DNA of 46,514 bases from an uncultured Eubacteriales bacterium (lineage in GTDB: Bacteria > Bacillota > Clostridia > Oscillospirales > CAG-272), in NCBI GenBank assembly GCA_900549725.1, contig URPL01000014.1, positions 1 through 46,514 on the forward strand, written 5' to 3'. Under the pieces are notes generated by a model. The model was given only the letters and a program-made list of their open reading frames with translations. It was not told where the DNA came from and ran no database searches. Below are positions 26,183 through 34,893 of the stretch, piece by piece; within the stretch, counting starts at the first letter, position 1, and each line of letters opens with the position of its first letter. A program made the position numbers and the translations under genes.

Positions 26183-28597
26183 ATGAAGCTTTCTATGAAC
26201 TGGCTGAGCGATTTCTGCGATTGCTCGGATATTCCCGTGCGGGACTATTGCGAAAGAATGACGGATACCGGCTCAAAGGTCGAGGGCTATGAGGTGCTCG
26301 GCTCCGAGATCGAAAACGTGGTTGTGGGGCAGGTGCTCTCCCTGGAGCGCCATCCCGATTCCGATCACCTTTGGATCTGCCGGGTGGATTTGGGGGAGGA
26401 AGAGCGCCAAATCGTTACCGGCGCGCAGAATCTGTTTGTCGGCGCAAAGGTTCCCGTGGCAAAGGCTGTTGCAAAGCTGCCCGGCGGCGTTGTAATAAAG
26501 CCCGGCAAGCTGCGCGGCGCGGAATCAAACGGCATGTTCTGCTCAATCGAGGAACTGGAGCTGACCACGCATGACATGCCCGGCGCTGCGGAGGACGGCA
26601 TTTTGATTTTGCCGGAGGATGCATGCATCGGCGAAGATATCAAAAACACGCTGCGCCTGAGCGATACGGTGGTTGAATTTGAGATTACCTCAAACCGCCC
26701 CGACTGCCTCAGCGTGATCGGGCTTGCGCGGGAGAGCGCTGCAAGCTTTGAAAGAAAATGCAGCATTCCCGTGCCGCATGTACGTGGCTGCGGCGACGGC
26801 GACCGCATCGAAAACTATCTGCAGGTGCAGATCGAAGCGCCGCAAAAATGCAAGCGGTATGCCGCGCGCGTTGTGAAAAATGTGAAAATCGAGCCCTCTC
26901 CGCTTTGGATGCGCATGCGGCTGCGCGCGGCAGGCGTTCGTCCGATCAACAATATTGTCGATATTACAAACTATGTCATGCTGGAATACGGTCAGCCCAT
27001 GCATGCGTTTGACAGAAAGTGTCTGGACGGAAACCGCATCCGTGTGCGTTTGGCGCAGCAGGGGGAGGCGTTCACTTCACTTGACGATGTCGCTCATGTG
27101 CTGGAAGACGAAATGCTTGTCATTGCGGATGAGAAAAAAGCATGCGCGCTGGCAGGCGTGATGGGCGGCGCGAACAGCGAGATCACGGACAGCACCAAAG
27201 AGGTCGTTTTCGAAAGCGCCTGCTTTGACGGGCCGAGCGTGCGTATCGCGGCGAAAAAGCTCGGCATGCGCACGGAAAGCTCCGCGCGCTTTGAGAAGGG
27301 GCTTGACAGCGAAACGGTTTATGCGGCGCTGCAGCGCGCCTGCGAGCTCGTTGAGCTGCTCGGCGCGGGCGATGTGGTTGACGGCATGATCGATGAATAT
27401 CCAGGCAAGAGCGCTCCGGTGACGCTGCCGCTGGACTGCGATTGCATCAACCGTTTTCTCGGCGTTGAAATCTCCAAAAAAGAGATGGTGCGCATTCTCG
27501 AAACGCTGCACTTCACGGTGCACGGCGACCGCGTGACGGCGCCGTTTTTTCGCACGGATATCGGCTGCATGAACGACCTTGCCGAAGAAGTGATCCGCAT
27601 TTACGGATATAACCGCATCGCTTCTTCCCGCGCGCAGGCACAGCTGAGCGAGGGCGGGCTGAGCAAAGAACAGAAATTCAGAGAGATGCTGCACACCCTG
27701 ATGTGCGCCTCCGGTTATCACGAAATTTCCACCTTCACATTTATCTCCCCGAAATATTACGATAAGATCTGCATGGCGCCGCAGGATCCGCGCCGCAAAA
27801 GCGTCGTGATTCGCAATCCGCTCGGAGAGGATACCGGTATCATGCGCACAACGGTCCTCCCCTCCATGCTGGAGGTGCTTTCCCGCAACGATCATTTCCA
27901 TTCCGATTCGGTCGCGCTGTATGAGCTGGGCAAGGTATATCTGCCAAGACCCGAGGGCACGGTGACCAACACGCGCGGGCTTATCGGAACGCTGCCCGAC
28001 GAGCGGCTGCATCTTTGCTTTGCCTTTTATGATTGCGGCGATTTCTTCACCATGAAGGGGCTTTGCGAGACGGTGCTTTCGGAATGCGGTATCGAGGGGG
28101 CGGAGTTTGTCGCCTGTGCGGAGGACCCCACTTTCCATCCCGGCCGCTGTGCCAAGGTCACGGTCGGCGAAACGGAGCTCGGCATTTTCGGAGAGCTGCA
28201 TCCGGCGGTTGCGAAGAATTATGATTTGGATCGCCGCGCCTATATCGGCGTGCTGGATACCGAAACGCTGTATGCCCTGCACAAGGATGCAAAGGTTTAT
28301 CATCCGCTTCCCAAGTTCCCGGCAATCACGCGAGACCTTGCGTTTGTTTGTGAGGAATCGCTGCAGGTCGGCAAGATTGAGCGGATCATGAAAACGGCGG
28401 GCGGCAAACTGCTGGACGGCGTTCGCCTGTTTGACGTATACCGCGGAGAACAGCTCGGCGCAAACAGAAAAAGCGTTGCATTCAGTCTCTCCTTCCGCGC
28501 GCCAGATCGCACGCTGACCGATGAGGAAGCCGACAAAGCAACGACGAAAATCCGCACAATGCTTGAAAAAGAGCTCGGAATTACGCTGCGCGGCTGA
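26183..28597 (+). CDS. pheT: Phenylalanine-tRNA ligase beta subunit
   Basis: The 804-residue beta subunit. Domains in order: N-terminal B1, the EMAP-like tRNA-binding domain (VVVGQVLSLERHPDSDHLW, IVTGAQN) at about 40-150, the B3/B4 editing domain that removes mischarged Tyr (around 200-400, with RTESSARFEKGLD), the B5 domain with PFFRTDIGCMNDLAEEVIRI, the catalytic-like core, and the C-terminal FDX-ACB anticodon-binding domain (KFPAITRDLAFV near 710). Full length for the family. AAAGGGG precedes the ATG. A tRNA-Lys gene with its own promoter follows. Confidence 0.97.
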   Translation: MKLSMNWLSDFCDCSDIPVRDYCERMTDTGSKVEGYEVLGSEIENVVVGQVLSLERHPDSDHLWICRVDLGEEERQIVTGAQNLFVGAKVPVAKAVAKLPGGVVIKPGKLRGAESNGMFCSIEELELTTHDMPGAAEDGILILPEDACIGEDIKNTLRLSDTVVEFEITSNRPDCLSVIGLARESAASFERKCSIPVPHVRGCGDGDRIENYLQVQIEAPQKCKRYAARVVKNVKIEPSPLWMRMRLRAAGVRPINNIVDITNYVMLEYGQPMHAFDRKCLDGNRIRVRLAQQGEAFTSLDDVAHVLEDEMLVIADEKKACALAGVMGGANSEITDSTKEVVFESACFDGPSVRIAAKKLGMRTESSARFEKGLDSETVYAALQRACELVELLGAGDVVDGMIDEYPGKSAPVTLPLDCDCINRFLGVEISKKEMVRILETLHFTVHGDRVTAPFFRTDIGCMNDLAEEVIRIYGYNRIASSRAQAQLSEGGLSKEQKFREMLHTLMCASGYHEISTFTFISPKYYDKICMAPQDPRRKSVVIRNPLGEDTGIMRTTVLPSMLEVLSRNDHFHSDSVALYELGKVYLPRPEGTVTNTRGLIGTLPDERLHLCFAFYDCGDFFTMKGLCETVLSECGIEGAEFVACAEDPTFHPGRCAKVTVGETELGIFGELHPAVAKNYDLDRRAYIGVLDTETLYALHKDAKVYHPLPKFPAITRDLAFVCEESLQVGKIERIMKTAGGKLLDGVRLFDVYRGEQLGANRKSVAFSLSFRAPDRTLTDEEADKATTKIRTMLEKELGITLRG

Positions 28598-28622
28598 GCA
28601 TCGAAAAAAATCAAAATTTCTA

Positions 28623-28651
28623 TTGACAAATGCGGTGCCGTATGCTATTAT
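28623..28651 (+). promoter_or_regulatory. Promoter of the tRNA-Lys gene
   Basis: TTGACA (28623-28628) and TATTAT (28646-28651) are 17 bp apart; an overlapping TATAAT gives 20 bp. It lies 20 bases before the tRNA. Confidence 0.8.
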
Positions 28652-28670
28652 AATATGGCAACCGCATCAT

Positions 28671-28746
28671 GCCCCATTAGCTCAGCTGGTAGAGCACTTG
28701 ACTTTTAATCAAGGTGTCCGGAGTTCGATTCTCCGATGGAGCACCA
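28671..28746 (+). tRNA. tRNA-Lys(TTT)
   Basis: A 76-base cloverleaf with encoded CCA. The anticodon arm CTTGA/TCAAG closes loop CTTTTAA, giving anticodon TTT. D-arm (GCTC/GAGC) and T-arm (CGGAG-TTCGATT-CTCCG) are complete. In the acceptor stem position 3 is C against A at 70, so one of seven pairs is mismatched. A promoter is directly ahead and a terminator directly behind. Confidence 0.96.
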
Positions 28747-28750
28747 CCCA

Positions 28751-28787
28751 AGAAGAAGGAACCGCTGTGCGGCTCCTTCTTTTTTCT
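28751..28787 (+). terminator. Terminator after tRNA-Lys
   Basis: AGAAGGAACCGC pairs with GCGGCTCCTTCT (one mismatch) around TGT, followed by a T run. Confidence 0.9.
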
Positions 28788-28812
28788 TTCGATTAAAGAG
28801 AGGAAGTAAACT

Positions 28813-29859
28813 ATGAAAATTACCCCCTTCGGTATTACAAAAAACGGAGAGACTGTGCGCGCATACACTCTGCGCTGCGGAAAAAACAGCGCAACGCTGC
28901 TGGATCGCGGCGCAACGCTGCACGCCCTTTGCATTGCCGGCACGGATGTTGTGCTCGGGTTTGACAGCATCGGCGCCTATGAAAGAAACGACGCTTATCT
29001 TGGCGCTGTTATCGGGCGCTATGCCAACCGCATTGCCGGCGGCTTTACGCTCGGCGGCATCTATTATCCGCTTGCGGCAAACGATACGGATCACGGCGTG
29101 CATCTGCACGGCGGACCGGACGGCTTTGATCGGAAAATATTCTGCGCGGAGCCGTATGCTGCGCTGGACGGAGCGGGAGAGGGCATCCGGTTTACGCTGC
29201 TTTCCGAAGACGGGGATCAGGGCTATCCCGGCAATCTTTCTCTTTGCGTGAGCTATTTTCTGGATGCGCAGGGGCTGATGATCCGCTATGAGGCGAGGTG
29301 CGACAAGGACACTCCGCTGAATCTGACGAACCATTCTTATTTCTGCCTGGACGGCAAGAATATAACAACGCACACCCTGCAGCTGTTTGCAGGCACCTAT
29401 GCAAAAACGGACGCACGCCTGATTGTTACCGATCCGTGCGTTTCGGTTGCAGGCACGCCGCTTGATTTTCGCAGCGAGACCTCTTTGGCAGAGGCGCTTG
29501 CGGCACAAAGCCCCGTGTTTGAATTTGCGGGCGGGATCGACCATAATTTCAATCTGGACAAAACGGCGCCGGGCCAACCCTGCGGCAATGCAACGCTTTT
29601 TCCGGCGGCGGTGCTGCGCGCCGGGCAGCGCTCCATGACGGTCCTGACGGATTTTCCCTGCATGCAGGTGTATACGGCAAACTTTTTACACGGGAAAGAC
29701 TCCATGAAAAACGGGAGTCTGCCGTCCCGTCATGCGGCAATTTGCTTTGAAACGCAGGAGGCGGGAGCCGATGCGCCGAGTCGCGGCGAAGCTGTTTTGC
29801 GCGCCGACACGCTCTATTGCCGCACCGCAAAATTCCTGTTTGCGGGCTTTGATGCATAA
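28813..29859 (+). CDS. galM: Aldose 1-epimerase (galactose mutarotase)
   Basis: GalM interconverts alpha and beta anomers of galactose or glucose. The 348-residue beta-sandwich protein carries YLGAVIGRYANRIAGG near residue 60, the catalytic-site GVHLHGGPDGFD near 97, the second His in LTNHSYFCLDG near 175, GIDHNFNLD near 240 and the base Glu in AICFETQEAG near 315. All active-site positions are kept. It has an AGGAAG site and follows the tRNA terminator; no other sugar genes are next to it, so its pathway partner is elsewhere. Confidence 0.95.
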   Translation: MKITPFGITKNGETVRAYTLRCGKNSATLLDRGATLHALCIAGTDVVLGFDSIGAYERNDAYLGAVIGRYANRIAGGFTLGGIYYPLAANDTDHGVHLHGGPDGFDRKIFCAEPYAALDGAGEGIRFTLLSEDGDQGYPGNLSLCVSYFLDAQGLMIRYEARCDKDTPLNLTNHSYFCLDGKNITTHTLQLFAGTYAKTDARLIVTDPCVSVAGTPLDFRSETSLAEALAAQSPVFEFAGGIDHNFNLDKTAPGQPCGNATLFPAAVLRAGQRSMTVLTDFPCMQVYTANFLHGKDSMKNGSLPSRHAAICFETQEAGADAPSRGEAVLRADTLYCRTAKFLFAGFDA

Positions 29860-29946
29860 TTTTTTTGCAGGAATGCTATATTGAATGCAGGCGGGGACGA
29901 TTGCAAAAAGCCCTGCAAAGTCTGCAAACTCTGCGGAGGCGGCAAT

Positions 29947-30420
29947 ATGGCTGGATTTGAATACAGGCAGGTCAAAACCTCGGGCAGCGCACCGCCCGAA
30001 ATCGTCCTGCCTTATTTCTTCCTCGGGGCGGCTGCAGAGCCGCTGAATGCGCATCTTGATCGTATTGCGCAGCGCTACGGCGCATTTTTCAATGGCAAAG
30101 AGTATCGCGCCGCACTGCGCGGCACGGTTTGCACCGCCGGGGAGGCGCTGCTTTCCTTTTATCTGGATGCCTACACCGTGCTTTTCGGGGAATGCGTCTC
30201 GTTTTTCAGGCTCGGGGAGATATGGGATAACCGCAGGGGCGTTTTGCTTCCCTGCCCACCCAAAACAAAGCGGGGCGGCGGGTGGTATACCGACGGCAGG
30301 CGTCTCATTTTATACCAAAACACTTTCTCCGGGGCATCTCGCGAGCACAGACGCCGCCCGGCGCGCAGTGTGCTTTGGCGGGAGACGCCGCTTTCTTTGC
30401 AGCAGCTGACAAAAGCATAA
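29947..30420 (+). CDS. Hypothetical protein, possibly DUF3298-like
   Basis: GGAGG lies seven bases before the ATG at 29947, giving 157 residues; the frame is open from 29881 but has no ribosome site there. No signal peptide or membrane segment. The order of features (YFFLGAAAEPLNAHLDRIAQ, a helix, then AGEALLSFYLDAYTV, then EIWDNRRGVLLPC) resembles proteins with a DUF3298-type fold that I know from Bacillota, but this is weak. The C-terminal 40 residues are basic. It precedes a serine hydrolase by about 50 bases on the same strand. Confidence 0.6.
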   Translation: MAGFEYRQVKTSGSAPPEIVLPYFFLGAAAEPLNAHLDRIAQRYGAFFNGKEYRAALRGTVCTAGEALLSFYLDAYTVLFGECVSFFRLGEIWDNRRGVLLPCPPKTKRGGGWYTDGRRLILYQNTFSGASREHRRRPARSVLWRETPLSLQQLTKA

Positions 30421-30472
30421 CCCCTTTGTATTTTCGAAAACAGGAAACAGGCAAAAGCAAGGAGCAAACAAA

Positions 30473-32320
30473 ATGAATCTGAACGCTTTGACAAAAACGG
30501 CGGCACTTGCCGTGAAAATCGCGGACAGCCGCCATGCGACCGTTTCCGGCATCCCGCAAAAGCCGCAAAAAAAGCTTTCCGCCCGCGCGCCGATCGAGCA
30601 GGCATTTCCAAAAGCCATGCCGTTTGAGCAGGGCATTGAAAGCGGGGTGCTCTGCGCTTTTCTGCGCCGCCTTGCCAAGGACCCGACATTGCATATGCAT
30701 ACGGTACTTGTTCTGCAAAACGGCAAAGAAATTGCGCGGGCGGCATTTGAAAATCAGAGCTTTGCGTTTGCCAAAAGCACATTTTCCGCCTGCAAAAGCA
30801 TCACGGCACTTGCCGTCGGCATGCTGTGGGATGAAAAAAAGCTTTCTGTGCAGGACAAAGTCCTCTCGTTTTTTGAAAGCCTTTCGCCTGTTGCAAAACT
30901 GAAATACAGAGAGATGACCGTGCAGGATCTGCTCACCATGCGCAGCAGTTCCTCCTTTGCGGAGATGGATGCCATGGCGGAGGCAGAATGGACAAGGGCA
31001 TTTTTCTCCGCAACCTCAGTCGGTACGCACGGCATTGATTTTCAATATAACAGCCTCAACACCTATATTCTTTCCGCCATTGTGCAGAAAATCACGGGGC
31101 AAACGCTGTTTGCATTTTTAAGTGGGCGCCTGTTTGCGCCGCTCGGAATCACGGATGTTTTTTGGGAGAGCTCGCCTGAGGGAATCACCAAAGGAGGCTG
31201 GGGGCTGTATCTGCGGCCGGACGACCTTGCAAAAATCGGACAGCTGATTTTGGATGAGGGGCTATGGCGCGGAACACGATTGCTCAGCGCCGCATGGATT
31301 CGAAAAATGACGCGCACCTATGTGAAAAGCCCGGTGCAGGACGGCTGCTTTGATTACGGCTATCATATTTGGACGGATGAAGAAAACGACGCCTTTCTGC
31401 TTAACGGCATGCTCGGGCAGAATGTCTTGGCGCTGCGCCGCTCGCGCATTTTGATCGTATCGAATGCAGGCAATGACGAGCTGTTTCAAAGCAGCAACTA
31501 TTTCACGATCGTCAAAGAACTTTTTTACGGCCTTATGCCCAAAGAGCTTTCCCCGGACGAAAAGGGCACAGCGGCGCTGCGGGCGCAGGAAAGGGCGGTG
31601 TGGTATTGCCGCGGGCAGCTGCTGCCCGAAAAAATGCCTCCGCAAAGCCCCCTGCAAAGGCTTGCGGCACATTTTATGAAGAGAGGGCAGCCAACGGAAA
31701 AAGCGGCGCTGCCGCCGCAGTGTTTTTCTCTTGCGGAGCGCGTTTTCTATCCGGCGCAGAGCGCGGGCGAGGATGCCTCCCTCGGGCTTTTGCCCATGGT
31801 GCTGCAAATACTTCAGAATAATTATGCTCAAGGCTTTTCCGATCTTTCCTTTTCCGTGCGCGGCGATGCGTTTTTCGTGCGTTATGCACAGCGGGACGAG
31901 GTGCATCTTCTGCGCGTCGGATTCACAGCACCGTATCTGCAAAAAGAGAGCTTTCACGGGGAGGAATACTGGATCAGCACCTATGCGCGATTTGCGGAGA
32001 ATGAGGACGGAGAGCCTGTTCTGATTTTGCGTATTCTCTTTCATGAAACCGCATGTATCCGCGTGGTCAAGCTGTTTTTCGGGGCGCAGCCGCGCCTTGA
32101 GCAGTCCGAGCAGCCGGGCGCCGGCTTTGTGCAGCAGAATATTGTGCAGATGCTGGGCACCTATGCGCAAAAGCCTCTCATCGGCGGAGCACTTTCCCAT
32201 ATCAATGAGGAATATATCGCATACCGCGTGAAGAATGTTTTCGCGCCGCAAATTGCATTGACAAATACGCTGCCCGAGCAGAGGGGCGGGCGGGAAAGCG
32301 AGGAAAAAACAAATGCGTGA
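30473..32320 (+). CDS. Serine hydrolase of the beta-lactamase/PBP-like family with extra C-terminal domain
   Basis: The N-terminal 350 residues follow the class C beta-lactamase/esterase fold: STFSACKSITALAVG supplies the Ser-x-x-Lys nucleophile (near residue 105), the YNSLNTYILSAIV stretch supplies the Tyr-x-Asn position (near 190), and GMLGQN near 320 replaces the Lys-Thr-Gly/His-x-Gly strand. No signal peptide is seen, so it is probably cytosolic. Residues from about 370 to 615 form a second, unrecognised domain with a strand-rich middle (VRYAQRDEVHLLRVGFTAPY). The substrate cannot be given. The last 8 bases overlap the birA-type gene, so they are translated together. Confidence 0.85.
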   Translation: MNLNALTKTAALAVKIADSRHATVSGIPQKPQKKLSARAPIEQAFPKAMPFEQGIESGVLCAFLRRLAKDPTLHMHTVLVLQNGKEIARAAFENQSFAFAKSTFSACKSITALAVGMLWDEKKLSVQDKVLSFFESLSPVAKLKYREMTVQDLLTMRSSSSFAEMDAMAEAEWTRAFFSATSVGTHGIDFQYNSLNTYILSAIVQKITGQTLFAFLSGRLFAPLGITDVFWESSPEGITKGGWGLYLRPDDLAKIGQLILDEGLWRGTRLLSAAWIRKMTRTYVKSPVQDGCFDYGYHIWTDEENDAFLLNGMLGQNVLALRRSRILIVSNAGNDELFQSSNYFTIVKELFYGLMPKELSPDEKGTAALRAQERAVWYCRGQLLPEKMPPQSPLQRLAAHFMKRGQPTEKAALPPQCFSLAERVFYPAQSAGEDASLGLLPMVLQILQNNYAQGFSDLSFSVRGDAFFVRYAQRDEVHLLRVGFTAPYLQKESFHGEEYWISTYARFAENEDGEPVLILRILFHETACIRVVKLFFGAQPRLEQSEQPGAGFVQQNIVQMLGTYAQKPLIGGALSHINEEYIAYRVKNVFAPQIALTNTLPEQRGGRESEEKTNA

Positions 32321-33143
32321 GGAAGCCGAGGCGCTGCTTTCCCTGCCGAAACGGCTCGGTGCGCGCGGGGAGACGGTTTTGGTGCTCCCGCAGATCGATT
32401 CCACCAATACCGAGCTGCGCCGCCGCCTGCAAGGCGGCGCGCTTCCGCGCGGGCAGGTGCTTATTGCCATGGAGCAAAGCGGCGGCAGAGGCAGGCATGG
32501 CAATGGTTTTTTGTCCGGGCGCGGGGGATTGTATCTCTCTTATTATCTGCCCCTTTCCCGCCCGGCGCAGGACTGCACGGCGGTCACCTGCGCGGCGGGC
32601 GTTTGCGTCTTGCATGCCGTTGCGCGCGCATGCGGGGCGCATGCAGGTATCAAATGGGTGAATGACCCGGTGATTGACGGAAAGAAAATCTGCGGAATAT
32701 TGACCGAGCGCCTGCCGGACCCGGTCCAAGCCCCGCTTTCCCGGCTGATTATCGGCATCGGTATCAATGTTTCCTCTGCACCGTTTTCGGGAGAGCTTGC
32801 CCTGCGCGCCACCACATTGGAGCAGCAGGGGTATCCCTGCGCGCTGACGACGCTTGCTGAGGCGCTTATCCGGGAGCTTGACGAAATGGCGCGGCGCTTT
32901 GAAGCGGGCAAAGAGGTGGTCTATTTCCCGGAATATCGGCAGCATTGTGTGACGCTCGGTAAAGAGATCCGCATTTTATCCTATTGCGGGACGGCTGAAA
33001 AAACGGCGCGCGCCGTCGGGCTGACGGAGGATTACGGTCTGCGCGTGGTATTTCCGGACGGGGCGGAGGATGTTTTGCGCAGCGGCGAGGTGCGCGTGCG
33101 AGGCCTTGGCGGATATGTCGGGGAAGCACCGCAAGGCCGCTGA
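32313..33143 (+). CDS. birA: Biotin-[acetyl-CoA-carboxylase] ligase without N-terminal HTH
   Basis: Biotin protein ligase makes biotinyl-AMP and attaches biotin to carboxyl carrier lysines. The 276-residue protein has the catalytic loop SGGRGRHGNGFLSG near residue 55, GGLYLSYYLPL, the IKWVNDPVIDGKKICGIL strand near 115 and LIIGIGINV near 145, then a C-terminal SH3-like domain. The DNA-binding domain of bifunctional BirA is absent, so it should not repress the biotin genes. The start overlaps the serine-hydrolase gene by 8 bases. Confidence 0.94.
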   Translation: MREEAEALLSLPKRLGARGETVLVLPQIDSTNTELRRRLQGGALPRGQVLIAMEQSGGRGRHGNGFLSGRGGLYLSYYLPLSRPAQDCTAVTCAAGVCVLHAVARACGAHAGIKWVNDPVIDGKKICGILTERLPDPVQAPLSRLIIGIGINVSSAPFSGELALRATTLEQQGYPCALTTLAEALIRELDEMARRFEAGKEVVYFPEYRQHCVTLGKEIRILSYCGTAEKTARAVGLTEDYGLRVVFPDGAEDVLRSGEVRVRGLGGYVGEAPQGR

Positions 33144-33158
33144 ACACGAAAAAGCAAA

Positions 33159-33197
33159 AAGCCGGTTTGCATGCCGCAGCACGGAGGCTTGTTTTTT
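33159..33197 (+). terminator. Probable terminator after birA
   Basis: AAGCC/GGCTT with a bulged inner CCG/CGG closes a 22-base loop and is followed by six T. The stem is short and the loop large, so it is only probable. Confidence 0.45.
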
Positions 33198-33284
33198 CTA
33201 ACCCCAAGCAGCATTTGAGGCATTTAAAAAAAGAAGCGGCAGACTCCTTCCGAAAAAAGCGCGGAGCCTGCTTTGCTGCGGCAG

Positions 33285-33324
33285 CACTTAAAACTCAGGC
33301 GCAAATGCACCGAAGTTTTAAGTG
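33285..33324. repeat. Perfect 11-bp inverted repeat in an intergenic stretch
   Basis: CACTTAAAACT (33285-33295) and AGTTTTAAGTG (33314-33324) with 18 bases between. A second imperfect stem (33240-33273) lies just before it. The 33144-33450 stretch holds only these, a probable terminator and the hairpin at 33381; no gene is seen. Confidence 0.6.
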
Positions 33325-33380
33325 GGCAAAGAGCTGCAATGTGCAATGCTATTTTTACATTGAAATTCAGATAAAAGCGC

Positions 33381-33415
33381 AAAAAAATCGCCGCCCGAAT
33401 CGGCGGCGATTTTTT
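33381..33415. terminator. Bidirectional terminator between birA and the HD gene
   Basis: ATCGCCGCC / GGCGGCGAT with a 6-base loop, flanked by seven A on the left and six T on the right. It can end plus-strand transcripts and the minus-strand HD-Nudix transcript, which stops 35 bases away. Confidence 0.92.
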
Positions 33416-33450
33416 GACTTCAAAAACAGAGGCAACGGCGCTTTGGGCTG

Positions 33451-34032
33451 TTATTGTGGCTCGATATTGTTTCCTTCCGTTTCGATTTTGCGGACGGTAT
33501 CAAGCTTTGCAAGGCGGCGCACCTCGGATAAATATTCGGAAAATGCGGTTTTGTCCTGCGCGTAGGTTTGGTTGAGCGTATATTCCAGCGGCAGCCAGGT
33601 GGAAAGGGCGGAATTGTTGTGCTGAATCACTGCCTCCAGCCCGTCGATCGCTTTATAAATCTTTGCCTCGATGGTTTTTCTTTGCCCCATCTCTTCGTAA
33701 AGCGCGCGCAGCTTTTGCGCATAAAGCGGCGGCAGGGAATCCACCCATGCAAAAAGCAGCGCTTTTTCGCGCCGTTTGTCTTCCTCGGTTTTTTCAAAGG
33801 TCGGGATATCGCCGGTGAAGGCTTCGCCAAGGTCATGAATCATGCACATGGTGATCACTTTGTTCATATCCGCCTGCGGGAATTCATCCTGCAGGAAAAA
33901 CGCCATCAGCGTTGTCAGCCAGCTGTGCTCCGCAACGCTTTCGCGCCGCCCTTTTTCCGTATAGCAATGGCGCATGGTGTCCTTCAGGCGTGCCGCCAGG
34001 GTAACGGAATCGATGAATTTTCTTGCATCCAT
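33451..34032 (-). CDS. HD-domain phosphohydrolase (YfbR/HDDC2-like)
   Basis: A 193-residue HD hydrolase, probably a 5'-deoxynucleotidase. The metal ligands appear in order: SVAEHSW (His33), MIHDLGEAFTGDIP (His68, Asp69) and KAIDGLEAVIQHN (Asp137), with the YfbR-like helix arrangement and the usual length. Its substrate range is inferred from the family. It lies 15 bases after a Nudix gene and probably shares its transcript; both act on nucleotides, which suggests pool cleaning. Confidence 0.88.
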   Translation of the reverse strand: MDARKFIDSVTLAARLKDTMRHCYTEKGRRESVAEHSWLTTLMAFFLQDEFPQADMNKVITMCMIHDLGEAFTGDIPTFEKTEEDKRREKALLFAWVDSLPPLYAQKLRALYEEMGQRKTIEAKIYKAIDGLEAVIQHNNSALSTWLPLEYTLNQTYAQDKTAFSEYLSEVRRLAKLDTVRKIETEGNNIEPQ

Positions 34033-34047
34033 GGCTTGTCTCCTTTT

Positions 34048-34665
34048 TCAGTCAAATTGCGTCGGCATATCGGGATTTTCAAATGCCGAAAAACAAAGCA
34101 GAATCTGTTCTTTTGAGCTTCTTTGCGTTGCAAGCTCGGCGGGCAGCGCCGTCTTTTCGAAAAAACGCGCTTCGGTCGTCTCCGGGTTTTCGGCAAAAGC
34201 GCCGCCCAGATTTTCGCACAAAACAAACGCCTTGATTACGCCGTGCGCATAATTGCGCACATTGTGCAGCCGCCAATCCTGCAGGGCAATGAGGCGCACG
34301 GCGCGTACCCGCAGCCCCGCCTCCTCCAAAACTTCTTTTTCCGTGTTGGAGGCGACGGATTGATCCACATCGCACCAGCCGCCGGGCAGAGCCCATGTGC
34401 CGTCCGCCTCGTGAACCAAAAGAATTTTCCCCTCCGAAAACACAGCCGCGCGTGTATCCAATTTCGGCGTTTGATATCCCGTTTCGTTGCAGAAAACGGC
34501 ATGAATTTTTTCCGGCGGCAGATCGGTTCGCTCCGCCAGCAGCTGTGCGGCAATCTCCCGCAGCTCGGTATAGCGCGCAATATCATATGGGTCTTTGCCG
34601 TATTGCAGCCCTGCCTGCGCAATGCTTTGAAGGCGCATGGCAACGGAAAGCCATTTATCGTTCAT
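34048..34665 (-). CDS. Nudix hydrolase (YjhB-like) with N-terminal Nudix-associated domain
   Basis: Cleaves a nucleoside diphosphate linked to another group, probably an ADP-sugar. The Nudix box runs GGWCDVDQSVASNTEKEV then LEEAGL (residues about 108-130), with the Glu residues of REUxEExGU present except that Lys replaces the first Arg. Residues 1-65 form the helical NUDIX_N module (LQSIAQAGLQYGKDPYDIARYTELR) known from ADP-ribose pyrophosphatase-like proteins of Bacillota. It leads the pair with the HD phosphohydrolase. Confidence 0.9.
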   Translation of the reverse strand: MNDKWLSVAMRLQSIAQAGLQYGKDPYDIARYTELREIAAQLLAERTDLPPEKIHAVFCNETGYQTPKLDTRAAVFSEGKILLVHEADGTWALPGGWCDVDQSVASNTEKEVLEEAGLRVRAVRLIALQDWRLHNVRNYAHGVIKAFVLCENLGGAFAENPETTEARFFEKTALPAELATQRSSKEQILLCFSAFENPDMPTQFD

Positions 34666-34712
34666 TTGTTTCCACCCAACCTGTTATTTTGTGTTTTTCA
34701 TCTTTTGTATGC

Positions 34713-34741
34713 ATTATATCACATATTTCAAAAAAAGTGTA
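34713..34741 (-). promoter_or_regulatory. Promoter of the Nudix-HD pair
   Basis: On the minus strand an extended -10 TGATATAAT (core 34718-34713) follows a weak TACACT (34741-34736) by 17 bp, about 45 bases ahead of the Nudix start. Confidence 0.65.
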
Positions 34742-34893
34742 CGGTTATCAAAAAAGTGCGAGCTTTTTTATAAGATGCGCGGATCGGGGGCGTTTTGGAA
34801 TCGTCCGGCGGTAAAGCGGCAATTTTTTGCGGTTTGAGAAGCGGGCATGACCCTTGTCTGCGTTCAGGCAAAAGGAAAATTCCTTGGGCGCTT

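Noticed and set aside
27077..28303. A 408-residue minus-strand frame
   Set aside because: It lies opposite pheT, whose domains are complete.
31262..32503. A 413-residue minus-strand frame
   Set aside because: It is antisense to the serine hydrolase and birA genes; composition is that of a shadow frame.
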